In this document: positions 49,712 through 59,397 of the stretch, piece after piece | How positions within the stretch are numbered: the stretch's first letter is position 1 | How the letters are laid out: every line of letters starts with the position of its first letter | Assembly: GCA_024275915.1 (NCBI GenBank) | Contig: JAJRYG010000010.1 | Location: 1-64,000, forward strand | Direction of reading: 5' to 3' | Length of the DNA stretch: 64,000 nucleotides | From: Gammaproteobacteria bacterium | Lineage (GTDB): Bacteria > Pseudomonadota > Gammaproteobacteria > UBA6429 > Thiohalophilaceae | Made by a program: the position numbers and the translations under genes | Notes under the pieces: generated by a model | The model's database searches: none | Told to the model about the DNA's origin: nothing | What the model saw: only the letters and a program-made list of their open reading frames with translations

Positions 49712-50488
49712 GTGACACTGCTGGGATGGATTATCCTCTTCAGTCTGCTCGGCGGGGTGCTGAGCGTGCTGGCGGCGGCCGTGTTCCTGTTGCTGCCGGA
49801 AGGTCTGCGCACCCGGCTGCTGCCCCATACCATCAGTTTTGCCATCGGGGCCCTGCTTGGCGCTGCCTTCCTGGCCCTGTTGCCCCATGCGCTGGAGGGC
49901 GGTCAGGATTTCCATGCCATCGGCATGACCGTCCTGATTGGCCTGCTGGTATTTTTTCTGCTGGAAAAAATGGTGCTCTGGCGCCACTGTCATGCCGAGC
50001 ATTGCGAGGCCCATGGGCCGGAAGAACACAGCCACGGGGGGCAGGCGGCCGGAACCCTGGTGCTCATCGGCGATGGCCTGCACAATTTTGTCGACGGGGT
50101 GCTGATCACCGCCGCCTTCCTGACCGACATTCATCTGGGCATCGTCACCGCCCTGGCGGTGGCGGCTCATGAAATTCCCCAGGAAGTGGGGGATTTTGCC
50201 ATTCTGCTGCACAGCGGCTTCAGTCGCCTCAAGGCCTTTTTCTACAATATCCTTTCCAGCCTGGCGACGCTGGTGGGCGCACTGCTGGCCTGGTGGAAGC
50301 TGGGTCAGGCCACGGACATCATTCCCTACGTGCTGGCCGTGGCGGCCGCCAGTTTCATCTATATTGCCGTGGCGGATCTCATTCCCGGTCTGCACAAGCG
50401 GGTTCACATTGCCGCGACGGTGCAGCAGGTCGTCCTGATCGTCGCCGGTGTCACGGTGATTTATTTTGCCCATGCCACCCTGCACTGA
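49712..50488 (+). CDS. ZIP-family metal transporter
   Basis: Divalent-metal transporter of 258 aa with about eight membrane segments. The metal-site helices carry DGLHNFVDGVLI and AVAAHEIPQEVGDFAILLH, the ZIP signature. The cytoplasmic loop between helices 3 and 4 is His-rich (WRHCHAEHCEAHGPEEHSHG), a likely zinc-binding region. The start is GTG 49712, with GGGGGACAG upstream. The substrate (zinc, iron, manganese) cannot be told from sequence. It stands alone between two palindromic repeat regions. Confidence 0.9.
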   Translation: MTLLGWIILFSLLGGVLSVLAAAVFLLLPEGLRTRLLPHTISFAIGALLGAAFLALLPHALEGGQDFHAIGMTVLIGLLVFFLLEKMVLWRHCHAEHCEAHGPEEHSHGGQAAGTLVLIGDGLHNFVDGVLITAAFLTDIHLGIVTALAVAAHEIPQEVGDFAILLHSGFSRLKAFFYNILSSLATLVGALLAWWKLGQATDIIPYVLAVAAASFIYIAVADLIPGLHKRVHIAATVQQVVLIVAGVTVIYFAHATLH

Positions 50489-50797
50489 ATGAACCCAATC
50501 GTGGCAAAAATTTTTGGATGCAGGGGTTTTGAGGACAGTATTTTCAGGGGCAAGCGCAGATTTTTCCAATCGCAGCATGGCCCACCGAAATGTGAGGATT
50601 GGAAAAATCGAGCACGACACTGAAAATGCTGGCATGGAAGGCGCTACGCTATCCTGCGCCGAAAATTTATGCAACGATTGGGTGAAGCCAACGGGTGACC
50701 AACACAGGGCAAGATCATACTGTCTCATATACGGTTAGTGGCCGGTGCAAGGTGAGTATGCGCTTGCACTGGTGAACAACAGGAAGCGGAGCAAGTT
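50489..50797. other. Non-coding gap before gcvR-like gene
   Basis: This 309-bp gap holds a nested palindrome (50536-50631) and a smaller hairpin CCGGTGCAAG / CTTGCACTGG at 50742-50772, 26 bp before the gcvR-like ATG. I see no convincing ORF in it; the 74-aa track ORF across it shows no family features. Confidence 0.5.
50536..50631. repeat. 96-bp nested palindrome
   Basis: A perfect 13-bp inner pair GATTTTTCCAATC (50559) and GATTGGAAAAATC (50597) surrounds a 25-nt loop. An outer pair CAGTATTTTCAG (50536) and CTGAAAATGCTG (50620) flanks it with one mismatch. This symmetric design is typical of palindromic intergenic repeats, but I see no second copy in the window. Confidence 0.65.
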
Positions 50798-51334
50798 ATG
50801 ACGAAAGACAAAATCAACTGGTACATGCTGACCCTGGTGGGCCGGGATCGGCCGGGCATCGTCGCCCATGTGACCTCAGCCCTGTACGAGGGAGGTTGCA
50901 ACCTGGGGGAAACCTCGATGATGCGCCTGGGAGGCAACTTCACCATCATGATGATGGTGCAATGTGACAACAGTAAAACCACCCTGCACGAAGTCATGGA
51001 TGGCGTAGCCGAATCTCTGGGGCTGAAGCTGCATGTCGATCCCATCAAGGCGAAACTGCATGAGCACCGTCAGCCCGATGTGCGGATCTCGGTCTATGGC
51101 GCCGATCGGGCCGGCATCGTGGCCAGGGTCACCGAAACCCTGGCCGAAGCCGGGCTGGACATTCTGGAGCTGGAGTCGGATGTGGCCGGCACCGAAGCGG
51201 CGCCCATCTATATCATGAACATGGAAGGGCATGCGGCCGAAGGCTTCGAGGCCCTGGAGTCGGCCCTGGACATCGTGCGCAGGGAACAGGGGATCGAAGC
51301 CAGTATCAGTCGCATCGAGACCATGGTCGGGTAG
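50798..51334 (+). CDS. ACT-domain protein, GcvR-like
   Basis: A 178-aa cytoplasmic protein of two ACT domains. The first opens WYMLTLVGRDRPGIVAHVTS, the second VRISVYGADRAGIVARVTET, each with the Gly-Ile ligand-binding turn. This is the arrangement of GcvR, which in E. coli holds the glycine-cleavage activator GcvA, and of related glycine-sensing proteins. No gcvA or gcv genes are nearby, so the role is only inferred. Def follows after five bases. Confidence 0.85.
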   Translation: MTKDKINWYMLTLVGRDRPGIVAHVTSALYEGGCNLGETSMMRLGGNFTIMMMVQCDNSKTTLHEVMDGVAESLGLKLHVDPIKAKLHEHRQPDVRISVYGADRAGIVARVTETLAEAGLDILELESDVAGTEAAPIYIMNMEGHAAEGFEALESALDIVRREQGIEASISRIETMVG

Positions 51335-51339
51335 CTGGC

Positions 51340-51843
51340 ATGGCGCTGATGGATATCCTGATCTACCCCGATGACCGGCTCAAGCAGATCTCGGCACCGG
51401 TCGAAAGCTTCGATGATGGTTTGCGGGCGTTTGTGGCCGATTTGGAAGAAACCATGCGCGTGGGTCCCGGTGGTGTGGGCATTGCCGCACCCCAGGTGGG
51501 GCACTTCATCCGTGTGGCCATTGTCGACGTGTCGGCAAAGAAAAAAATCCGCCACCATGGCAGACTGGTCCTGATCAATCCCGAAATCGAGCAGTGGGAA
51601 GGCATGGTCATGGGTCGGGAAGGCTGCATGTCGGTGCCCGACTACACAGGCAACGTGATCCGTGCCGAACGGATCCAGCTCCGGGCCCAGGACGAATTTG
51701 GCCAGTGGCAGGCGTTCGACATGGAAGGCTACGAGGCCCGGGCCGTGCAACATGAACTGGATCATCTCGATGGCCTGCTGTTCCTCGATCGGCTGGTGAG
51801 CAAGCGTCACGATCTGTTCAGCCGCAAGGTCTACAAGAAATGA
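51340..51843 (+). CDS. def: Peptide deformylase
   Basis: Fe2+ metalloprotease removing the formyl group from nascent N-termini, 167 aa. Three motifs are intact: GVGIAAPQVG, EGCMSVPDY (EGCLS type with metal-binding Cys) and QHELDHLDGLLFLDRL (HExxH). The usual def-fmt linkage is absent, and the Met in EGCMS is a mild deviation, so this is likely a second, stand-alone deformylase. It overlaps the acyltransferase gene by ATGA. Confidence 0.93.
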   Translation: MALMDILIYPDDRLKQISAPVESFDDGLRAFVADLEETMRVGPGGVGIAAPQVGHFIRVAIVDVSAKKKIRHHGRLVLINPEIEQWEGMVMGREGCMSVPDYTGNVIRAERIQLRAQDEFGQWQAFDMEGYEARAVQHELDHLDGLLFLDRLVSKRHDLFSRKVYKK

Positions 51844-52547
51844 GTCCGGCCAGTCTGCTCTTTTTAACTGGACTGGTGCTGGGCCTGGTACTGCTGGCCT
51901 GGGGCTGGCGCCGGCTCTGGCAGGCCGCAGAGCGGGCCAACCGCACCGACTGGGGCAGCAAGTGGCTCAACCGCATCGAGGGTCTGTTCCAGATCCTGCT
52001 GGTGCACTACCATCGCTTCGAATACCAGGAAATTCCCCTGCCCGAGTCGGGCCCGGCGCTGGTGGTGGCCAACCATGTCTCGGGGCTGGATCCCCTGTTG
52101 CTGATTGTCGCCAGTCCCCGGCCGGTGCGCTTCATCATTGCCCAGGAGCAGTATTACCGCTTCGGCCTGCACTGGCTGTTCAAGGCCGGTGGCTGCATTC
52201 CGGTGGACCGCAAGAGCCGGGGTGACGAGGCTTTTCGTGCCGCCCTCGATGCCCTCAATCGGGGTGAAGTGGTGGCCCTGTTTCCCCAGGGCGGGATCCG
52301 GGATCCTGGCACCCCTCCGCCACGGTTGCGCCGGGGCGTGGCGCGACTGGCGCGGCTCAGTGGTGCGCCGGTCTACCCCTGTTACATTTCCGGCATCAAC
52401 CCCCGGGTGCATGGCCATGTGTTGCGCTCGGTGTTTCTGCGCAGCCGGGTGCGACTGGAAACGGCACCGCCGGTCGACTGCGCCGAGCACAAGGAACTGG
52501 ACTGCCTGAAAAAGCTTGCCGAAATCCTCAATAAATCCGAGACTTAG
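51840..52547 (+). CDS. 1-acyl-sn-glycerol-3-phosphate acyltransferase-like protein (PlsC family)
   Basis: A 235-aa membrane-associated acyltransferase with an N-terminal hydrophobic helix ([20 protein letters not shown]). The catalytic NHxxxxD motif is NHVSGLDP, and the glycerol-phosphate motif appears as LFPQGGIRDPG in place of the usual FPEGTRS; the glycine-rich variant makes the exact acceptor uncertain. YPCYISGI marks the third block. It begins within the def stop. Confidence 0.83.
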   Translation: MSPASLLFLTGLVLGLVLLAWGWRRLWQAAERANRTDWGSKWLNRIEGLFQILLVHYHRFEYQEIPLPESGPALVVANHVSGLDPLLLIVASPRPVRFIIAQEQYYRFGLHWLFKAGGCIPVDRKSRGDEAFRAALDALNRGEVVALFPQGGIRDPGTPPPRLRRGVARLARLSGAPVYPCYISGINPRVHGHVLRSVFLRSRVRLETAPPVDCAEHKELDCLKKLAEILNKSET

Positions 52548-52591
52548 ACGACAACAAGAGGGAAGACTCACACAGACGCCGGAGGCGTAAC

Positions 52592-54073
52592 ATGGAGTTC
52601 CTGGAAGCGCATTGGGGCATTTTTCTGTTGCTGGCGATCAGTGGGGTCGCCCTGGTGCTGCTGGTGTGGATGTATCTGGTCGACATCACCCAGACCAGCC
52701 ATGCCATTCGCCGCAATTACCCGCTGGTGGGGCGTTTCCGCTATCGCATGGAACGTCTGGGGGAGTATTTTCGCCAGTACTTCTTTGCCCAGGATCGGGA
52801 AGAGCTGCCCTTCAACCGCGCCACCCGGGCCTGGGTCTATCGCACCGCCAAGGGACTCGGCGGCCTGCTGGGTTTCGGCTCCACCAACGACCTGCGCGAA
52901 GCCGGTTCGATCATTTTCGTCAGTGCCGCCTACCCCCTGCTGGAAGAGGAATACCAGATTGCCGAGCCCTTGGTGATTGGCGAGCACTGTGACAAGCCCT
53001 TTGCCGCGCCCAGCATGTTCAATATATCCGGCATGAGCTATGGCGCCCTGTCCAGTGCAGCGGTACGCGCCCTGTCTCACGGAGCGGCCAAAAGTGGCAT
53101 CTGGCTCAACACCGGCGAAGGTGGCATGTCGCCCTATCATCTGGAAGGCGGCTGTGATCTGGTCTACCAGATCGGCACCGCCAAGTACGGTGTGCGAGGC
53201 AGCGAGGGCAACCTGAGTAACGCACGGATGCGCGAGGTCAGTGAATTCGTCAGGGCGTTTGAAATCAAGCTGTCCCAGGGCGCCAAGCCCGGCCGTGGTG
53301 GTGTGCTGCCAGCGGCCAAGGTCACCGAGGAAATCGCCCGCATCCGGGGTATCCCTGCGGGGGTGGTGTCCAGCAGTCCAAACCGCCACAAGGAGTTGAA
53401 GACCAGCGATGATCTGCTCGACATGATCCTGCGCATTCGCGAGGTCACCGGGCGGCCGGTGGGTTTCAAGACGGTGATCGGTTCGGAGCACATGGTCGAA
53501 GAGCTGTGCGAGACCATCGTGCGCCGTGGCCCGGATTCTGCCCCCGATTTCATCACCGTTGACGGCGGCGAAGGTGGCAGCGGTGCCGCCCCCCAGTTAC
53601 TGGCCGACCACGTCGGCCTGCCAATTGCCGAATCCCTGCCTATACTTATCGATACCCTGATGGAATACGGGCTCAAGGATCGGGTTCGGGTCATCGCATC
53701 GGGCAAGCTGGTGTCATCGGCCAGGGCCGCCTGGGCCCTGTGCCTGGGGGCCGACTTCGTGGTCAGTGCCCGGGGGTTCATGTTTGCACTGGGGTGTGTG
53801 CAGTCCCAGCAGTGCCACATGGATACCTGTCCAACAGGGATCACAACCCATGATCGGCGTCGTCAGAAGGGTCTGGTGGTGAGCAAGAAACTGGAACGGG
53901 TGGCCAATTATGCCCACTGGATGAACTATGAAGTCGATGCCCTGGCTCACTCCTGTGGACTGGCCAATGCGCGGGCATTTGCCCGGGAACACATTCGCAT
54001 CGTGCAGGAGCCCGGCCACAGCGTCAGTCTGGCAGAGCTGTATCCTTATCGGGGGGTGAAACACGTGGGTTGA
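52592..54073 (+). CDS. FMN-binding glutamate-synthase-family protein
   Basis: A 493-aa protein with an N-terminal membrane helix (FLLLAISGVALVLLVWMYLV) and a glutamate synthase FMN-barrel domain: ISGMSYGALSSAAVRALSHG, TGEGGMSPYHLEGG, IKLSQGAKPGRGGVLPAAKV, FITVDGGEGGSGAAP, and the cysteine cluster GCVQSQQCHMDTCPTGITTHD that in GltB binds the 3Fe-4S centre. It lacks the glutaminase domain and is much shorter than GltB. Such stand-alone proteins are common; their substrate is not established. Preceded by plsC-like, 44 bp gap. Confidence 0.88.
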   Translation: MEFLEAHWGIFLLLAISGVALVLLVWMYLVDITQTSHAIRRNYPLVGRFRYRMERLGEYFRQYFFAQDREELPFNRATRAWVYRTAKGLGGLLGFGSTNDLREAGSIIFVSAAYPLLEEEYQIAEPLVIGEHCDKPFAAPSMFNISGMSYGALSSAAVRALSHGAAKSGIWLNTGEGGMSPYHLEGGCDLVYQIGTAKYGVRGSEGNLSNARMREVSEFVRAFEIKLSQGAKPGRGGVLPAAKVTEEIARIRGIPAGVVSSSPNRHKELKTSDDLLDMILRIREVTGRPVGFKTVIGSEHMVEELCETIVRRGPDSAPDFITVDGGEGGSGAAPQLLADHVGLPIAESLPILIDTLMEYGLKDRVRVIASGKLVSSARAAWALCLGADFVVSARGFMFALGCVQSQQCHMDTCPTGITTHDRRRQKGLVVSKKLERVANYAHWMNYEVDALAHSCGLANARAFAREHIRIVQEPGHSVSLAELYPYRGVKHVG

Positions 54074-54179
54074 TCCGGCCTTGAAGACCTGAGGACAAAT
54101 GCCGTTTTCACCGGTGCCTGAATCTTGACGCCGTGGTTTGCCTGCAGGTCGTGTTCAGTAGCGGAATCGATAAATTTTG

Positions 54180-54207
54180 CTTGAAAGTCGTGCTTTTGTC
54201 CCCATCT
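54180..54207 (+). promoter_or_regulatory. Sigma-32 heat-shock promoter of clpB
   Basis: CTTGAAA and CCCCATCT are separated by 13 bp, a near-perfect match to the RpoH consensus. It ends 42 bp before the clpB ATG. Heat-shock control of clpB is general in proteobacteria. Confidence 0.88.
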
Positions 54208-54249
54208 ACAAAACAACAGTAAATTCAGGTATTCAAGGGGAACGCAACC

Positions 54250-56847
54250 ATGCGTATGGATAAATTGACAAGTAAATTTCAAATGGCCATTGCCGATGCA
54301 CAGAGTCTGGCCGTAGGGCGCGATCACGCCTATATCGAACCTGTGCACTTGATGAGCGCCCTGCTCGATCAGGATGGCAGCACCGTTTCACACCTTCTCA
54401 CCCAGGCCGACGTCAACGTCAACCTGTTGCGATCGCAACTGGGCGAGGCACTGGACAACCTGCCGACCATTGGTCAGGCCACCGGCGACGTGCAGATTTC
54501 CAACGAACTGTCCCGCCTGCTGAACCTTACCGACAAGCTGGCCCAGCAGCGCAAGGATCAGTACATCTCTTCCGAACTGTTCGTGCTGGCGGCGGTGGAA
54601 GACAAGGGCACCCTGGGCGAGATCCTGCGCAAGGTCGGTGCCAACAAGGCAGCGCTGGAAAAAGCCATCGACAACGTGCGCGGTGGCCAGAGCATCGACG
54701 ACCCCAATGCCGAGGAACAGCGCCAGGCACTGGAGAAATACACCATCGACCTGACCGAGCGAGCCGAACAGGGCAAGCTGGATCCGGTCATTGGTCGTGA
54801 TGACGAGATTCGCCGTTCCATCCAGGTACTGCAACGGCGCACCAAGAACAACCCGGTACTCATCGGTGAACCCGGCGTGGGCAAGACCGCCATCGTCGAA
54901 GGCCTGGCGCAGCGCATCATCAATGGCGAAGTCCCCGAAGGCCTCAAGCACAAGCGTGTGCTGTCGCTGGACATGGGGTCGCTGCTGGCCGGTGCCAAGT
55001 TCCGCGGAGAATTCGAGGAACGCCTCAAGGCGGTACTCACCGACCTGTCGAAGCAGGAAGGACAGATCATCCTGTTCATCGATGAAATCCATACCATGGT
55101 GGGCGCCGGCAAGGCCGAAGGTGCCATGGATGCGGGCAACATGCTCAAGCCGGCTCTGGCCCGTGGTGAGCTGCACTGCATCGGTGCCACCACCCTGGAT
55201 GAATACCGCAAGTACATCGAGAAAGACGCGGCACTGGAACGCCGTTTCCAGAAAGTGCTGGTTCAGGAGCCTTCCGAGGAAGACACCATTGCCATCCTGC
55301 GTGGCCTGAAGGAAAAATATGAAGTGCATCACGGCGTGGACATCACCGATTCGGCCATCATCGCCGCGGCAACCCTGTCCCAGCGCTACATCACCGATCG
55401 TCAGCTGCCGGACAAAGCCATCGATCTCATCGATGAAGCAGCCAGTCGAATCCGCATGGAAATCGATTCCAAACCGGAAGAAATGGACCGTCTGGAACGC
55501 AAGCTCATCCAGCTGAAGATCGAACGCGAAGCCCTGGCCAAGGAAAAGGACGAGGCGTCCAGGACCCGGCTGAAGAAACTCGAGGAAGATATCGCGGCAC
55601 TGGAACGGGAATACAGCGAGCTGGAAGAAATCTGGAAATCAGAAAAAGCAGCCGTGCAGGGGACGACCCACATCAAGGAAGAGCTGGAACGGGCCAGGCT
55701 GGAAATGGAAACCGCCAGGCGTGCCGGTGATCTGGCTCGCATGTCGGAACTGCAGTATGGCCGTATTCCGGATCTGGAAAAACAGCTCGACATGGCTTCC
55801 CAGGCCGAGATGCAGGAAACCCGTCTGCTGCGCAACAAGGTGACTGAAGAGGAAATTGCCGAAGTGGTCTCCAAGTGGACCGGTATCCCCGTATCGAAGA
55901 TGCTCGAAGGTGAACGGGACAAGCTGCTGCGCATGGAAGAAGCCCTGCACAGCCGTGTGGTGGGGCAGGACGAAGCCGTCCGCGCCGTCGCCGATGCCAT
56001 TCGTCGCTCGCGGGCCGGCCTGTCGGATCCCAACCGGCCCAATGGTTCCTTCCTGTTCCTGGGGCCGACCGGGGTGGGCAAGACAGAACTGACCAAGGCG
56101 CTGGCCGAATTCCTGTTCGACACCGAAGACGCTATGGTGCGCATCGACATGTCCGAATTCATGGAGAAACATTCGGTGGCCCGTCTGGTGGGTGCACCTC
56201 CGGGTTACGTGGGTTACGAGGAAGGCGGTTACCTGACCGAAGCGGTACGCCGCAAGCCCTATTCGGTGATCCTGCTCGATGAGGTGGAAAAGGCTCACCC
56301 GGATGTGTTCAACATCCTCCTGCAGGTGCTGGACGATGGGCGTCTCACCGATGGACAGGGACGGACGGTCGATTTTCGCAACACGGTGATCGTCATGACC
56401 TCCAACCTGGGCTCCCAGCAGATCCAGGAAATGGCCGGTGAGGAGAACTACGATGAAATGAAGAAGGCCGTGATGGATATCGTTGGCCAGCATTTCCGTC
56501 CCGAGTTCATCAACCGGGTGGATGAAGTGGTGGTATTCCATCCGCTGGGCAAGGAAGAAATCCGTGCCATTGCCGCCATCCAGTTCGAATTCCTGCGCAG
56601 TCGCCTGGCCGATCGGCATATCGGTCTGGAAGTGACACCGGCAGCCCTGGATCGGATTGGCGAGGCGGGTTTCGACCCGGTTTATGGCGCACGGCCACTG
56701 AAGCGGGCGATTCAGCATGAAATTGAAAATGTCCTCGCCCAGGATATCCTCGCCGGCAAGTTCCTGCCCGGGGACATCATCGAAGTGGATGTGGAAGATG
56801 ACAAGTTTGTCTTCCTCAAGTCACGGGAGAAACTCTCCGCGGCCTGA
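54250..56847 (+). CDS. clpB: Disaggregase chaperone ClpB
   Basis: Hexameric AAA+ protein that, with DnaK, extracts polypeptides from aggregates. The N-terminal domain opens [23 protein letters not shown]1 has Walker [14 protein letters not shown] at about residue 205 and [19 protein letters not shown]. The long coiled-coil M-domain (residues about 400-530, [19 protein letters not shown]) separates ClpB from ClpA/C. NBD2 has [17 protein letters not shown] at about 605 and [14 protein letters not shown]. Length 865 aa. Its downstream terminator is shared with the convergent kinase gene. Confidence 0.97.
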   Translation: MRMDKLTSKFQMAIADAQSLAVGRDHAYIEPVHLMSALLDQDGSTVSHLLTQADVNVNLLRSQLGEALDNLPTIGQATGDVQISNELSRLLNLTDKLAQQRKDQYISSELFVLAAVEDKGTLGEILRKVGANKAALEKAIDNVRGGQSIDDPNAEEQRQALEKYTIDLTERAEQGKLDPVIGRDDEIRRSIQVLQRRTKNNPVLIGEPGVGKTAIVEGLAQRIINGEVPEGLKHKRVLSLDMGSLLAGAKFRGEFEERLKAVLTDLSKQEGQIILFIDEIHTMVGAGKAEGAMDAGNMLKPALARGELHCIGATTLDEYRKYIEKDAALERRFQKVLVQEPSEEDTIAILRGLKEKYEVHHGVDITDSAIIAAATLSQRYITDRQLPDKAIDLIDEAASRIRMEIDSKPEEMDRLERKLIQLKIEREALAKEKDEASRTRLKKLEEDIAALEREYSELEEIWKSEKAAVQGTTHIKEELERARLEMETARRAGDLARMSELQYGRIPDLEKQLDMASQAEMQETRLLRNKVTEEEIAEVVSKWTGIPVSKMLEGERDKLLRMEEALHSRVVGQDEAVRAVADAIRRSRAGLSDPNRPNGSFLFLGPTGVGKTELTKALAEFLFDTEDAMVRIDMSEFMEKHSVARLVGAPPGYVGYEEGGYLTEAVRRKPYSVILLDEVEKAHPDVFNILLQVLDDGRLTDGQGRTVDFRNTVIVMTSNLGSQQIQEMAGEENYDEMKKAVMDIVGQHFRPEFINRVDEVVVFHPLGKEEIRAIAAIQFEFLRSRLADRHIGLEVTPAALDRIGEAGFDPVYGARPLKRAIQHEIENVLAQDILAGKFLPGDIIEVDVEDDKFVFLKSREKLSAA

Positions 56848-56929
56848 GCCGCGGCCCCTATGCCATTGCAGGGAAGCGAAACAGCTGTTCCGAATAGATC
56901 ATGTTATCCGGAACAGCGATATCGTCGAA

Positions 56930-56967
56930 ACCGGCCTGAGCAGACAGTCTGCTCAAGCCGGTTTTTT
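56930..56967 (+). terminator. Rho-independent terminator of clpB (bidirectional)
   Basis: ACCGGCCTGAGCAGA pairs with TCTGCTCAAGCCGGT around a 3-nt loop and runs into TTTTTT. On the minus strand it lies right after the kinase stop and may serve it too. A second stem, GCTGTTCCG / CGGAACAGC, precedes it at about 56884-56917. Confidence 0.88.
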
Positions 56968-58555
56968 ATTGTCTGACGACATCCGGGGCTGGTTCTGCAT
57001 CATCCTCTTCGTCCGGGTAGGCGGGTAACTCGAAATAGAAGGTCGTGCCTTTGCCATCGTCATCATGACAGCCGATGGTACCGTGGTGGTTTTCGATAAT
57101 GGTCTTGCAGATACTCAGTCCCAACCCGGTACCCCGTACCCCTTTGCGATTGGTAAGGTTGATGCGGGAAAATTTTTCGAACAGCTTGTGCCGGTGGCGT
57201 TGAGGGATATGGCTGCCCTTGCTGTAGACGCTGACCCGAAAGCCGTTTTCGACAGGTGAAATACTGATATCGATGACTTCATCTGAATTGCCGTACTTGG
57301 CGGCATTGGAAAGCAGGTTGGTCATCACCTGGATCAGGCGGTTGCGATCGCCCTTGACAAAGGTTGGGTAAACCGGGGGGGCAAAGTTGAACGCACAGTT
57401 GAACTGGCGGGCAAAATCCCGGTTTTCATCAATCGCGGCATCGATCACCGATGTCAAATCCAGCTTTTGCATCGAATAGTCCATTTTGCCTGTTTCGAGA
57501 GTACGCATGTCCAGCAGATCGTTGACCAGCAGGATGAGTCGCTGGCTATTCTTCAGGGCAATGTCCAGCAGCTCGGAGGTCTTGGAGGTGATCGGTCCGG
57601 TCACCCCGCTGGCAATCAGTCCCAGGGAACCCTGGATGGCGGTCAATGGTGTGCGTAACTCATGACTGATGGTGGCGAGGAATTCTTCCTTGGTGGTTTC
57701 AGCCTGACGACGCAACTGCTCTTCACGTTGAAACAGGAAGTACATGATGACGGCAAAGATGAGATAGGGGACGACCATCAACAGGGACTGTTTGATCAGC
57801 CCATTGCGGATGGAAGAAAAGAAGCCCTCCGAGTAGAGATCAATCACCGTCCAGCGGCTGCCCTCGACCTTGTTCTGACTGAGCAGGCGGCGCATCTCGT
57901 TGGCTTCGAGGTGGTAATCATTCCGATCGACAACATAGCGGGGACCTTCAGGGGTCACTTCCAGCAAGGGTCTTTTCCCCGGCATTACCAGCAACAGGTT
58001 GTGCCTGGGGGGCTGGGCATGTTTGAGTATGGGCGCCAGTGTTTCGGCATGGAAACTGACAAAGAAAATATGTTCCTGGTTTTTCCCCGGAATGATGGAC
58101 ATGATGTCGTAATGATAGGCCCCGGGGTTGGGGTGAATACGTGGCAGGCTGTGATAGTTTTGTGAGAAATACTTTATATCTTCGAGACACACCTCGTTGA
58201 TTTTACCGTCAAAATCATCGATGTAGGGTTCACCTTTCGTGTTGGCGATGGTGAAGGCAAAGTAATCGGGAAAGTGACGCCTGAGCATCATCTCGATGCG
58301 TGTTTCCTGGGCCATGTCATCGGGTTTTTCGATTAGCTTGAGCAGTGCATCCTGGTGTTCGGTAGCAAACAGACTGATCTGATCCTGTTTGTCCTGGATG
58401 TTACGCGCGATTTCATCGGCGACATCGGCGGTGGTCTGCCTGGCTATCAGGGTATGGTAGCCCACCGTATCCTGGTATCGGTTGACCCCCACCCAGGTGG
58501 TGAGACCGATAAAGAACAGTACCGAGGCAAAAATGAAGATGCAATAACTTTTCAT
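56966..58555 (-). CDS. Sensor histidine kinase with periplasmic domain
   Basis: A 529-aa membrane kinase. One helix at the N-terminus (FIFASVLFFIGLTTWVGV) and one near residue 260 (LLMVVPYLIFAVIMYFLF) bracket a periplasmic sensor of about 230 residues, perhaps Cache-like by size. The HisKA box is EFLATISHELRTPLTAIQGS; the ATPase domain has NLLSNAAKYGNS, a DxG-like region in which the expected GxG is replaced (VYSKGSHIPQ), and GTGLGLSICKTI. No receiver or HTH gene is adjacent, so it is an orphan; partner and signal are unknown. The next gene upstream is an unknown membrane protein. Confidence 0.87.
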   Translation of the reverse strand: MKSYCIFIFASVLFFIGLTTWVGVNRYQDTVGYHTLIARQTTADVADEIARNIQDKQDQISLFATEHQDALLKLIEKPDDMAQETRIEMMLRRHFPDYFAFTIANTKGEPYIDDFDGKINEVCLEDIKYFSQNYHSLPRIHPNPGAYHYDIMSIIPGKNQEHIFFVSFHAETLAPILKHAQPPRHNLLLVMPGKRPLLEVTPEGPRYVVDRNDYHLEANEMRRLLSQNKVEGSRWTVIDLYSEGFFSSIRNGLIKQSLLMVVPYLIFAVIMYFLFQREEQLRRQAETTKEEFLATISHELRTPLTAIQGSLGLIASGVTGPITSKTSELLDIALKNSQRLILLVNDLLDMRTLETGKMDYSMQKLDLTSVIDAAIDENRDFARQFNCAFNFAPPVYPTFVKGDRNRLIQVMTNLLSNAAKYGNSDEVIDISISPVENGFRVSVYSKGSHIPQRHRHKLFEKFSRINLTNRKGVRGTGLGLSICKTIIENHHGTIGCHDDDGKGTTFYFELPAYPDEEDDAEPAPDVVRQ

Positions 58556-58586
58556 TCTACCGGCCTCTTGCAGGTAGGCTCAGGCA

Positions 58587-59219
58587 TCAGTCGGAGACGG
58601 CGGTGGAAAAATGCATGTTGCTGACCCGTTCCCGGGCTCTCTGGCAGGCATTTTCCGTCAGGACGCCCTGAGCGGCGAGGCGTTGCAATTCGGCCAGTTC
58701 GATATCCAGCATTTGCTCCTTGTCGATGGTCACCGCCTGGGAAGCGGCCAGTACCCGGGTCTTGAGTTCATCGCTAAAATGCTTGAACTCGTCCTTGCTG
58801 GGCTTGTTGTTCAGCAGGCTGAGCACCACGCAGCCTCCATAGCGGCTGCGAAATTCGAGTACGCTGGGCGACTTGTAAAGGAACATCAGCAGGGAAGCCA
58901 GGGTCAGCAGAATGAACAGAAAGATGAATGGCAGTAACTGGATGAGGGTCTGTTGTTCAGGGTGGCGATACAGATAGCCGATATAAATCAGGGTAGCCAG
59001 AGCGAAATAGATGAGGCTGAATAGCCAGGGGCGTGAAATGCGGCGATGCCGGCTCGGCCAGGGCTCGAGAATATCCATGTTGATATGGTAGCTCTGATCG
59101 CCAAATATATTATGGATATTTACCTTGATGAATTTTTCGTTGTAAATTTCGAAGCGGCGCAGTTCGCCCTTGAAACGGGATTCCTGCGTCATGACCCGGT
59201 TGGTTATTTTTATGGCCAT
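58587..59219 (-). CDS. Unknown membrane protein
   Basis: I do not recognise this 210-aa protein. A soluble N-terminal part of about 70 residues (GELRRFEIYNEKFIKVNIHN) precedes two membrane helices (LFSLIYFALATLIYIGYLY and LLPFIFLFILLTLASLLMFLY), then a soluble C-terminal part. That end has a helix resembling short SHOCT-like segments (LAELQRLAAQGVLTENACQR). It lies 31 bp upstream of the sensor kinase on the same strand, so they probably share a message and may work together. Confidence 0.72.
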   Translation of the reverse strand: MAIKITNRVMTQESRFKGELRRFEIYNEKFIKVNIHNIFGDQSYHINMDILEPWPSRHRRISRPWLFSLIYFALATLIYIGYLYRHPEQQTLIQLLPFIFLFILLTLASLLMFLYKSPSVLEFRSRYGGCVVLSLLNNKPSKDEFKHFSDELKTRVLAASQAVTIDKEQMLDIELAELQRLAAQGVLTENACQRARERVSNMHFSTAVSD

Positions 59220-59397
59220 GCTTCATTATCTCCAGCTGAGTGTCCATTTTTACTCCCGTCGGCAGGCGGGTCTGGTCGAAAACCGGCCTGGCAGGCAGGT
59301 GTGACACCTGAACCTGTCGGGGAGTAACGGGTCTTATTCTGACAAATTAGCCCGTTGCCAGCAATTTGAATTCAATCACCGTCGCAGGTCGCCAACA

